DNA of 53,876 nucleotides from Rhodobiaceae bacterium. Its GTDB lineage: Bacteria; Pseudomonadota; Alphaproteobacteria; RS24. Both the position numbers and the translations under genes were made by a program. Under the pieces are notes generated by a model that ran no database searches, was not told where the DNA came from, and was given only the letters and a program-made list of their open reading frames with translations. The stretch lies in assembly GCA_024645085.1 (NCBI GenBank), contig JAHEGN010000003.1, positions 1 through 53,876 on the forward strand, given 5' to 3'. Shown here one piece after another: positions 44,883 through 52,193 of the stretch (positions are counted from its first letter, which is position 1; each line of letters begins with the position of its first letter).

Positions 44883-45674
44883 TTATAGCGAGAAGTCGGT
44901 GCCGAGATAGCTGGCCCGCACTTCTGGATGGGCGACGATTTCTTCCGCCGTGCCTTCCATCAATACTTGCCCGTCATGAATAATCACCGCGCGGTCAATA
45001 ATACCAAGGGTTTCGCGCACATTATGATCGGTGATTAATACGCCAAGGCCGCGTTGTTTGAGCTTGGCAACCAAATCGCGAATATCATTAATGGCTATTG
45101 GGTCAATGCCAGCAAATGGTTCATCAAGCAGAATGAAACTTGGGTTACTGGCCAGCGCGCGAGCAATTTCAGCGCGCCGTCTCTCGCCGCCAGACAGGGC
45201 TTGGCCGGGCGCATGGCGGACATGGCCAATAGAAAAATCATCAAGCAATTCTTCTAGCCGCATCATGCGCACGTCACGGTCAGGCTCAATTGCTTCCAGA
45301 ATAGATAGAATGTTTTTCTCGACGCTGAGCGTGCGGAAAATCGATGCTTCTTGCGGCAAATAGCCAATGCCCATTCGAGCCCGGCGATACATGGGCAGTA
45401 ATGAGACGTCATGGCCGTCAATCATCACCTGGCCACTGTCTGGGCGAATGAGACCGGTAATCATGTAAAAAGTGGTGGTTTTTCCGGCGCCATTGGGGCC
45501 CAAAAGGCCAATCGCTTCACGTCGGTCAAATTGCAATGAGACGTTTTTGACAACCACGCGATTGCCAAAACTCTTGGTTAATTGATAGGCCCCCAAGCCG
45601 CCCTTATTGAGCGCATCATGGGCGCTATCAGTTTTGCTAGCAGGCTTTTTCTTCGGTGCTTTACTGGCGGTCAT
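44883..45674 (-). CDS. lptB: LPS export ABC transporter ATPase LptB
   Basis: The 263-residue ATPase powers LPS extraction from the inner membrane with LptF and LptG. A basic, Lys/Ala-rich N-terminal extension of about 25 residues precedes the ABC core: Walker A GPNGAGKTT (59-67), signature LSGGERRRAEIARAL, Walker B FILLDEPFAGID and ITDHNVRE. It follows lptC and lptA on the same strand, which identifies it among similar ABC ATPases. lptF and lptG are elsewhere. Confidence 0.95.
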   Translation of the reverse strand: MTASKAPKKKPASKTDSAHDALNKGGLGAYQLTKSFGNRVVVKNVSLQFDRREAIGLLGPNGAGKTTTFYMITGLIRPDSGQVMIDGHDVSLLPMYRRARMGIGYLPQEASIFRTLSVEKNILSILEAIEPDRDVRMMRLEELLDDFSIGHVRHAPGQALSGGERRRAEIARALASNPSFILLDEPFAGIDPIAINDIRDLVAKLKQRGLGVLITDHNVRETLGIIDRAVIIHDGQVLMEGTAEEIVAHPEVRASYLGTDFSL

Positions 45675-45748
45675 TTATTTTCCGATACATTTACCGTTGT
45701 CAGACTAGCCTAAAGCGGTTCGACTGCAAAGCGCTTGGCGGGCAAAGT

Positions 45749-46246
45749 TTAGGGCTTCAACTGAATACGTGCGCGTCCGGACCCGGCATTGCTGTAAATC
45801 TGGCTGGTGCCGTCGCGCATATTAATCATCAGGCGTTGCCCCTGCGCCGTGCCAAGCTGAGCATCCGGATTGTGATTTTCAACGCGGACATTGCCGGTTA
45901 ATTCCAGTGTTTCAGCGGCCACATTGTAATGTGCCTCATCGGCGTGGCTGATCTGGCCTTTGACGTCAACCACGCTTACCCCATCGCTAGCAAAAACATC
46001 TTGCGCTTGGTCGCCTTGTTTGGGGTCAAAAATAATCGTCATCGTGGTCGCCGTCATGCTCAAATCGCCTTGCAGCAATTTGGCATTGCCGTTCAAAAGG
46101 GCGCGGTTTTTCAATTCTTGCAAAATGATTGTTTGCCCAGAAACCACAATCGGTGCGTCAGGACTGGTAGCAAAACGGGTTGGCGACTGGGCCGTGGCTG
46201 GCGTGGCGAAAAACAGACTAAACAGCAAAATGGCCAAACCACGCAT
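45749..46246 (-). CDS. lptA: LPS transport periplasmic protein LptA
   Basis: A 165-residue OstA-like protein that bridges LptC and LptD across the periplasm. A signal peptide is evident (MRGLAILLFSLFFATPATA, cleaved near residue 19). The beta-jellyroll follows with ALLNGNAKLLQGDLSM, VFASDGVSVVDVKG and ETLELTGNVRVEN. Its start overlaps the lptC stop by one base (TAATG) and lptB lies 74 bases downstream. Confidence 0.9.
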   Translation of the reverse strand: MRGLAILLFSLFFATPATAQSPTRFATSPDAPIVVSGQTIILQELKNRALLNGNAKLLQGDLSMTATTMTIIFDPKQGDQAQDVFASDGVSVVDVKGQISHADEAHYNVAAETLELTGNVRVENHNPDAQLGTAQGQRLMINMRDGTSQIYSNAGSGRARIQLKP

Positions 46247-46833
46247 TATTTTTGCCCCTTGGCAAATAAGGTGATGACGCCATTGGTAAATTCATGGGTT
46301 TTGTTGTTGCCCGTGCTGGTCAGTAAATCGGCTGAAATCAGACGCGCTGGGCTTCGCATTTGCAGTGGCCCTTGAACGATAAAATCGCCGCTTTGCATAT
46401 TAAAGTCGACCTCTGGGGCGCGAATTATTCTATCGCCGGTCTGACGCAGCTCAACCTCGCCGCTGAGTACAATGTTTCCTGTTTGCTGGTCGTAAACCCC
46501 GCTCTGCGCCTGCGCTTGAATGCGATCTTTGGCGCGTCGCGTGCCGAGCTCTATGTCAGGGGCTTGCATGTCGTAAATCGACGTTGTCTCAAGCCGTTGG
46601 CGCAGCACTTGGGCGCGCAAAACATACGGTTTTCCCTGCTGATTTTTGCCGCGCATGACAGCGTCAATCATTTCCGCTTGCGCTGGGCCGCTGGTGACGC
46701 GGGCGCCAAACCATGCGCCGCTGCCGAAACTCGACCACAGCAAAATGAGCGCCAAAAGGGCAAGGGCGGACACGAACATTACCTGCCGTAGTCGCCGCAC
46801 ACGTCGCGAATGATGAGTTGGATCAGAGGCCAT
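46246..46833 (-). CDS. lptC: LPS export protein LptC
   Basis: A 195-residue bitopic inner-membrane protein. A basic start is followed by one membrane helix (about 19-35, FVSALALLALILLW) and a periplasmic OstA-like fold with SGVYDQQTGNIVLSGEVELRQTGDRIIRAPEVDFN-type repeats (segments around residues 110-150). It passes LPS from LptBFG to LptA. It is 14 bases downstream of rnd and overlaps lptA. Confidence 0.88.
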   Translation of the reverse strand: MASDPTHHSRRVRRLRQVMFVSALALLALILLWSSFGSGAWFGARVTSGPAQAEMIDAVMRGKNQQGKPYVLRAQVLRQRLETTSIYDMQAPDIELGTRRAKDRIQAQAQSGVYDQQTGNIVLSGEVELRQTGDRIIRAPEVDFNMQSGDFIVQGPLQMRSPARLISADLLTSTGNNKTHEFTNGVITLFAKGQK

Positions 46834-46847
46834 GCATAAAACTGCCT

Positions 46848-47459
46848 CTAATGGGAGAAAATATCAATATCTTCCCAGCCGGCCAAATCCATGGCCGAGC
46901 GCACGAGGACGAAATCGAAACAGGCTTCCGCCATTGGCCGGCGGCCTTCGCGGTCGAGCATGGCTTCAAGGCGGTCTTTCAGTGCATGCAAATGCAAAAC
47001 ATCAGAAGCGGCATAATTGAGCTGGGCGTCAGATAAATCATGCGCCCCCCAGTCAGAGCTTTGCTGCGCTTTTGACAAATCAACGTTGAGCAATTCGCGG
47101 CATAAATCTTTCAGACCATGACGGTCGGTATAAGTGCGGACCAATTTAGAGGCAATTTTTGTGCACCAGAGCGGCGCCGCATGGACTTCCAAATATTGCG
47201 CAATCACGGCTAAATCAAAACGCGCAAAATGAAAAATTTTGACCAATGAGCGATCTGACAACATGGCTTTTAAATTTGGCGCGTCATATTTTTCAGGTTC
47301 GAATTGCACAATATGCACTTCGCCATCACCGGCTGAAATTTGCACCAAACACAAGCGGTCGCGCGATGGTTTAAGGCCCAGCGTTTCCGTATCAATGGCC
47401 ACAGAACCAGAAAACTTCACATTTTCTGGCAGGTCGTTTTTGTGCAAATGAATAGCCAT
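46848..47459 (-). CDS. rnd: Ribonuclease D-type 3'-5' exonuclease
   Basis: A 203-residue DEDDy exonuclease, shorter than the roughly 375-residue E. coli RNase D because it lacks the HRDC domains, as is usual in alphaproteobacteria. Active-site residues are Asp23 and Glu25 (AIDTETLGL), the Asp in FHFARFDLAVI and the Tyr/Asp of NYAASDVLHLHAL. It likely trims tRNA and other structured RNA ends. The start at 47459 (MAIHLHKND) has AGGA seven bases before. It is first in the rnd-lptC-lptA-lptB run. Confidence 0.9.
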   Translation of the reverse strand: MAIHLHKNDLPENVKFSGSVAIDTETLGLKPSRDRLCLVQISAGDGEVHIVQFEPEKYDAPNLKAMLSDRSLVKIFHFARFDLAVIAQYLEVHAAPLWCTKIASKLVRTYTDRHGLKDLCRELLNVDLSKAQQSSDWGAHDLSDAQLNYAASDVLHLHALKDRLEAMLDREGRRPMAEACFDFVLVRSAMDLAGWEDIDIFSH

Positions 47460-47614
47460 GGGCAATTCCTATCGTTATCTGACATATATGACCTCTAACT
47501 GTCATAGAGACGGTGCAGGGTCAAGTTTTTTGCAGTTTAGCGCGGGGGCTGACACCGATGACGACCTAGTATGAACGCATATTTTGAGGGCATCAGCGTC
47601 AACACAATGTTGAT

Positions 47615-48325
47615 TTAAGCCTCATCGGCGGTTTCATCAAAAGCTTCATCAAAGCCTAAAAAACGCGCCGCCTCGTCAACGCTTTTTCGTTCCGAGACCA
47701 CCGCATTGGCCGGAAACATCTCATCTGGCCAACCCAGCGCAACCGCCTTCATAATAACTTGATCATCGGCAATGCCTGCATGCTCGCGCACCACTGGCGA
47801 TTGCATAATTCCTTGGCTGTTAATCACTGCGCCAAGCCCGCGCGACCAAGCTGCATTGACCAGCGCCGTGGTCACCGCGCCGCAATCAAACGCCGTATCA
47901 TCGCTATCGGCCAGCTCGCTATCATAGGTGATGATGATGCAAACCGGCGCATCGAATTGGCGAAAGCCGCGCAGCACCCAATCTTGGCGCGCGTCTTTAT
48001 CTTCGCGCGCAATGCCCATGGCGGCGAAAAGCTGCTTAGCTACCCCGACCTGCCGCTCACGGTGCTGACCTTCAAACGCTTTGCCAATCCGAAACTCGCG
48101 CGAATGCGGCACACCGGCCAGATTACGCTCAGTGTTGCCAGCGCGAATCTTATCCAGTACCGCGCCTGTCACTACGGTGAAATTCCAAGGCTGCGTGTTC
48201 ATTGAAGACGGCGAGCGCATGGCCAGCGCCAACACTTCTTTTATTAGTGCCAGCGGCACCGGCTTTTGCTGATAGCCGCGAATGCTGCGGCGACCGAGAA
48301 CGACATCGTCATAATTCATGCTCAT
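47615..48325 (-). CDS. Nitroreductase-family FMN oxidoreductase
   Basis: A 236-residue NAD(P)H-dependent flavoprotein. The FMN-binding N terminus LGRRSIRGYQQKPV (Arg12-Arg13-Ser14), SPSSMNTQPWNFTVV and the C-terminal GWPDEMFPAN are family hallmarks. It may reduce nitroaromatics or quinones; the natural substrate is unknown. The start at 48325 has GGGAG nine bases upstream (GGGAGCTCCAA), while the longer frame to 48355 has no site. It stands between rnd and the right-hand six-cysteine gene. Confidence 0.9.
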   Translation of the reverse strand: MSMNYDDVVLGRRSIRGYQQKPVPLALIKEVLALAMRSPSSMNTQPWNFTVVTGAVLDKIRAGNTERNLAGVPHSREFRIGKAFEGQHRERQVGVAKQLFAAMGIAREDKDARQDWVLRGFRQFDAPVCIIITYDSELADSDDTAFDCGAVTTALVNAAWSRGLGAVINSQGIMQSPVVREHAGIADDQVIMKAVALGWPDEMFPANAVVSERKSVDEAARFLGFDEAFDETADEA

Positions 48326-48515
48326 TTGGAGCTCCCTAATTTCAATTGTGCCCATTATTATCGCTGACCGGACACGAATGCCAGCGCTTATCGCTTTTAA
48401 AATAGGAGGGGAAAATAGTGCCCAGAGACGCAGTCGAACCCTCAGCAGGCATTTCGCACGCTATTGTTCTCATCCATCGAAAATTGCGTCATCATATCGT
48501 CCATAAACCTTCGGG

Positions 48516-49199
48516 TTAAAACAGGCGGAGTCGGGCACCACGCGGACGCGGTTTTTTGTGCTCTTCCGGCAATTGACAGATGCGGTTCATACGGGTCGTG
48601 GTTCCGTCAGCATATTCCCAAATCAGCTGGTCGCCCTCGCGATAGCGGCGCACTGCTGCCGGTCCCCAACCAAATAGATGAAAATTGAGCACCTTATTTC
48701 CCCAAATCATCGAAGCTGATGTGCGCGGGCAATAGTCTTTGTCGCCAATGGAAAAAGTGACGCCGCCTTCCGTGTCATTTGTGTTCAGGCCTGCCGTTTT
48801 ATTGGGACCGTAATCGTGAATAATTCCGCTAGTGGTAATGACTGTTCGGCTGCCGCATTGTTCAACTCGTTCGACGTGACCAACTTTACCTGTCACGCCC
48901 ATCCAGAGACCACGAATATCATCTGCCTCGGGCGGTAATGGCTCGGTGCATTCTTGCAGTATGGGGGACGGGAAATGATCATAGCCGCACCCAGGCGTAT
49001 TGCCTTTGGCAATTTCGTCGGCTTGCTTGGCGCTGCCATCCAAGGGTGGCAGGCGACAATAATTGATTGCGCTGCCGTCTCCAGCCAGCACTGCTGCATC
49101 AGTGGTTAAAGGCGGTCGCGGCGAAAAAAACGCCAGCCAAAATAGGAAAAGGCAAAGGCTCAGCACAAAACCAAGCGAAATAATCAGAAAGCGCTTCAT
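48516..49199 (-). CDS. Unrecognised membrane-anchored six-cysteine protein (right copy)
   Basis: A 227-residue paralog of the protein at 41-736, about 80% identical by eye, with the same architecture: short basic start, a signal-anchor helix (about 4-25), then a cysteine-containing extracytoplasmic domain. All six cysteines are conserved; the longest invariant blocks are around EADDIRGLW, NTNDTEGGV, FSIGDKDYCPRTSA and RMNRICQLP. Divergence is concentrated in the N-terminal 75 residues and the basic C terminus. It is divergent from an intact GST-like gene over a palindromic operator and shares a neighbourhood with TetR, haloalkane dehalogenase and sulfatase genes. No function can be named. Confidence 0.87.
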   Translation of the reverse strand: MKRFLIISLGFVLSLCLFLFWLAFFSPRPPLTTDAAVLAGDGSAINYCRLPPLDGSAKQADEIAKGNTPGCGYDHFPSPILQECTEPLPPEADDIRGLWMGVTGKVGHVERVEQCGSRTVITTSGIIHDYGPNKTAGLNTNDTEGGVTFSIGDKDYCPRTSASMIWGNKVLNFHLFGWGPAAVRRYREGDQLIWEYADGTTTRMNRICQLPEEHKKPRPRGARLRLF

Positions 49200-49287
49200 C
49201 TCGCTAGGCTTTTATAAAAACACAATTGAGGTTGTGATAGAGCATGATGGTTTCCTTTTCTGGCATCACGTTGCGTTTACAATATAA

Positions 49288-49308
49288 ATTGACATTTATA
49301 GTGTCAAT
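49288..49308. promoter_or_regulatory. Palindromic operator within divergent promoters (right copy)
   Basis: The same TTGACATTTATAGTGTCAA palindrome as at 890-910, with flanks TATAAA and TAAATA also matching. Its plus-strand TTGACA arm plus a 17-bp spacer leads to TAATCT at 49312-49317; the minus-strand arm is followed after 15 bases by TATATT. It lies about 80 bases upstream of the minus gene and 120 upstream of the GST start. Confidence 0.7.
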
Positions 49309-49428
49309 AAATAATCTGCTGTCTTGCGAGGAGATGAAACCGTAACGATTTCGCTTTGCATTTGGGCCGTTTGCCGTTTTCTTAATGGCGGCGTTTGGGC
49401 AAATCGTTTATCTGGCTGAGGAGATATC

Positions 49429-50574
49429 ATGGTCGACAAATATAAACTCTTCACATGGAGCGTATCGCTTTATTCAGGCAAGGCGCGCGCTTATCTCATT
49501 AAGCAGCATATTGATTTTGAAGATATCTCGCCCGCTGACCCGCATTATGAGGCGCACATTCGCCCCGCCATCGGGCGGTGGATTATTCCCGTCATGCAAA
49601 CGCCAGAGGGCGAAATTGTGCAAGATGGCACCGATATTATCGATTGGTTCGAAAGCCGTGGAATGGCCCGTTTGCCGGCTTATCCACAAACGCCCAAGCA
49701 TCTCATTGCTTCACTGATTATGGAAATGTTTGGCGGCGAGGGCATGCTTCGCCCCGCTATGCACTATCGGTGGAATTTTGACGCTGATAATCTTGACTTT
49801 ATCTTGCAGCAATTTGGTCTGTTTGCCTTACCGCAAGTGCCGCCCGCTGAACGCCGCGACATGGCCTTACACGCCGCCGGACGCATGCGCAAAGCGGCGG
49901 TGATGTTCGGTGTTACGCCGGAAACTGCACCGCATATTGAGGCAGCCTATGAAGAGATGATGGCCGAATTTGACGCTCATTTTGCTACCCACCCCTATCT
50001 TTTAGGCGGCGCCCCGACGATTGGTGACTATGGTTTGTTCGCCTCACTTTATGCTCATTTGGGGCGCGATCCCCATCCCCTCAGAATGATGCAGGAAAAA
50101 GCGCAAATGCTCTTCCGCTGGACCGAGCGCATGCGAAACCCAAGCGCCGATATGGTTGAGTTTCTCAACCAAGCTGAAACCCTGCTGGCGGCCGATGCCA
50201 TCCCCGATACGCTGAAAATATTGTTGCGCCGCGTAGCCTCCGACTATTTGCCCGAGATCCAAGCGATGGTTGCCATGAGCAATGAGTGGTTGGTGGCCAA
50301 TAGGCCGGCTGAAAACGAAGTCGTCGGCGGCCAAAGTCTGGGGCGCGGCCTTGGCATGTGCAGCTTTGACTGGCGCGGTCAAAAGCTGGAAGTCATGGTC
50401 ATGCCCTATCGTACTTTTATGCTGCAACGCATTCAAGACGCCTATGACGGGCTTGACGCAGAAAGTCAAGAAGCCGTCGACACATTATTGGCGCAAACCG
50501 GTCTGTCGGCCATTCTCACAACCCGCTCAATGCGGCGCGTGGAACGCAGAAACCATCGTGAGGTCTGGGCCTAG
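49429..50574 (+). CDS. Glutathione S-transferase-like protein with long C-terminal extension
   Basis: A 381-residue protein. Residues about 1-80 form a GST thioredoxin-fold domain (LFTWSVSLYSGKARAYLIKQ; cis-proline in RWIIPVMQT; DGTDIIDWFE for glutathione contact), and about 90-240 the helical domain with GGAPTIGDYGLFASLYAHLGRD. The last 130 residues go beyond a normal GST (200-230 residues) and have no motif I recognise. The usual catalytic Ser/Cys/Tyr is not obvious: Ser10/Ser13 in SWSVS-like SVSLYS is a candidate. CTGAGGAGATATC precedes the ATG. A truncated copy of its 5' end is at 965. Possibly acts on halogenated or sulfated compounds with its neighbours. Confidence 0.85.
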   Translation: MVDKYKLFTWSVSLYSGKARAYLIKQHIDFEDISPADPHYEAHIRPAIGRWIIPVMQTPEGEIVQDGTDIIDWFESRGMARLPAYPQTPKHLIASLIMEMFGGEGMLRPAMHYRWNFDADNLDFILQQFGLFALPQVPPAERRDMALHAAGRMRKAAVMFGVTPETAPHIEAAYEEMMAEFDAHFATHPYLLGGAPTIGDYGLFASLYAHLGRDPHPLRMMQEKAQMLFRWTERMRNPSADMVEFLNQAETLLAADAIPDTLKILLRRVASDYLPEIQAMVAMSNEWLVANRPAENEVVGGQSLGRGLGMCSFDWRGQKLEVMVMPYRTFMLQRIQDAYDGLDAESQEAVDTLLAQTGLSAILTTRSMRRVERRNHREVWA

Positions 50575-50579
50575 ACCGC

Positions 50580-51518
50580 CTATCCGATTTCGCCCAAGAA
50601 AGCCAATAGCGCGGCGGCGTATTCTTGGTGCATGTCCTCGACAAGAAAATGGCTACCACCGGACAAAATAACCGGCTCGCGCTGCGCCGCGGTGGGAATA
50701 AATGGGCGCACGCTCTGATGGCCATTGGGGGCAACAATATCCTTATCGGAATAAAGGCATAGGAATGGTTTATCGAAAGACGCCAGCTTTTGCCGAGCAT
50801 AAAAATTATCGACCAGCATGGGATTGTCGTAACGTGTCGGCAACATTTGGGTGAATTGTCGATTGCCGGTCAGATAATGAAAATTCGGATATGGCGCGGC
50901 ATATCCGGCGACGACTTGTTTTGATAATTTTGTTGTGCAAATAGCCGCGAGCGTTTTCCAGTGTCGCCAAAACAGGTTTAAGCGAACATAAAGTTGAAAC
51001 TTACGCAAGAGTCCTGAACCCGGCATTGCCATATTGTCGATTTTTTGCTGCGGGTCGCGCACTGGCAGTCCGGTGTTGGAAAAGGTGATGCTGGCAATCC
51101 GGTTTTGATGATTGGCGGCTACACGTAGGCCGATTATGCCGCCCCAATCATGCAGCACGAAATGCGCGTCGTGCAGGTTGAGTTTATCAAACAGCGCTTC
51201 GCGCACCCATGCTTCGTGCCGCGCAATTGTGTAATCGCGCATGCGGGTCGGTTTATCCGAGCGCCCCATGCCAATCAGATCAATGGCAATGGCGCGATAG
51301 CCGGCATCCCCCAAAGCGCGAACGACTTTGCGCCACATAAATGACCAAGTCGGATTGCCGTGGATCATCACCACCGGCTGACCATCGGTCGGCCCGTATT
51401 CGATATAATGCATATCTAAATTGCCGCCTTCTTGGTCATCAAGCGTCACAAAATGCGGCGCGAAATCAAAATCGGGCAAATGATCGAAACAGTGGTCGGG
51501 GGTTTTGCGTATTCTCAT
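50580..51518 (-). CDS. Haloalkane dehalogenase, subfamily I-like
   Basis: A 312-residue alpha/beta hydrolase. The predicted nucleophile is Asp124 with halide-binding Trp125 (LHDWGGIIG), the acid Asp260 (YSDKD) and the base His290 (GGSHFLVED). The oxyanion segment HGNPTWSFMWR is at 53-63. These positions closely match those of the classic DhlA enzyme (Asp124, Trp125, Asp260, His289), so the HLD-I subfamily is likely. It would hydrolyse a C-halogen bond to an alcohol and halide. It converges on the GST gene and follows tetR on the same strand by 48 bases. Epoxide hydrolase is the main alternative but the paired Tyr residues of that class are not evident. Confidence 0.85.
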   Translation of the reverse strand: MRIRKTPDHCFDHLPDFDFAPHFVTLDDQEGGNLDMHYIEYGPTDGQPVVMIHGNPTWSFMWRKVVRALGDAGYRAIAIDLIGMGRSDKPTRMRDYTIARHEAWVREALFDKLNLHDAHFVLHDWGGIIGLRVAANHQNRIASITFSNTGLPVRDPQQKIDNMAMPGSGLLRKFQLYVRLNLFWRHWKTLAAICTTKLSKQVVAGYAAPYPNFHYLTGNRQFTQMLPTRYDNPMLVDNFYARQKLASFDKPFLCLYSDKDIVAPNGHQSVRPFIPTAAQREPVILSGGSHFLVEDMHQEYAAALLAFLGEIG

Positions 51519-51566
51519 TGTTAGTTATCTACATTTTCCAGTAAGTCAGTTTCCCGGTTGTCGTAT

Positions 51567-52178
51567 TCAAGCCGAGCCCACTTTGATGCCATGGCCCGCG
51601 AAAAACCCAATTATGAGCACGGTTAAAATATCCTTGCTTTCACGCACACCCAATTTTTGGTGGTGACGCAAGCGGTGCCACATGTCGAAAGAAGTCAGGG
51701 CATCCAACCCCTCCATGATCATGGGTGGGTGCTGCTCAAGTTCAGGAAACCAGCTTAATGTGAGCTCGCGTAATTTACTTTGGTCGCGCGCATAGCTTTG
51801 GCGCAATGTGGGCGAACGCCATAATTGTGCCTGTGTCGATAGGATAATATTGTTCAAATGCTCATAGGCTACCGCCTGGCTATTGAGAAATGTTTCGATA
51901 CGTTGGGTGATATCGCCATCGCCTTCCCCACGCGGGAATAGGGACATAAAATTGTCACGCGCGTAGAAATCGGCCGCAGAAAACAACGCTTCCATGTCGT
52001 CGAAATGGCGGAAAAAAGAGCGGAGACCAACCCCAGCCTTATCGGCAATTTGTTTGGCTGTTGGAACCAATAGGCCTTGGTCGATGAGTTCTAGCGAGGC
52101 CTTAATGAGCGCCTCGCGCGACCGAGCGCTTCTTTGGCGGCGACCGTCAACGACGATTAGATTGGGATTTTCCCTCAT
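51567..52178 (-). CDS. TetR/AcrR-family transcriptional regulator
   Basis: A 203-residue regulator. The N-terminal helix-turn-helix spans about 22-68: REALIKASLELIDQ, then TAKQIADKAGVGLRSFFRHFDD, the TetR hallmark. The C-terminal ligand domain (about 70-200) is unlike any family I can name. AGAGAGGAATTC precedes the ATG. It lies 15 bases after the sulfatase gene and before the dehalogenase, so the three are probably one transcript. It is the best candidate to bind the palindrome at 49288-49308 and its copy at 890-910; the window shows no other free TetR-type regulator. Confidence 0.92.
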   Translation of the reverse strand: MRENPNLIVVDGRRQRSARSREALIKASLELIDQGLLVPTAKQIADKAGVGLRSFFRHFDDMEALFSAADFYARDNFMSLFPRGEGDGDITQRIETFLNSQAVAYEHLNNIILSTQAQLWRSPTLRQSYARDQSKLRELTLSWFPELEQHPPMIMEGLDALTSFDMWHRLRHHQKLGVRESKDILTVLIIGFFAGHGIKVGSA

Positions 52179-52193
52179 GAATTCCTCTCTTTG

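Noticed and set aside
48418-48519. A 33-codon GTG-initiated frame with a near-perfect AGGAGGGG site (48404-48411) between the nitroreductase and the right six-cysteine gene.
   Set aside because: No recognisable product, not repeated at the paralogous left locus, and it overlaps the 3' end of the opposite gene. The ribosome site alone is not enough.
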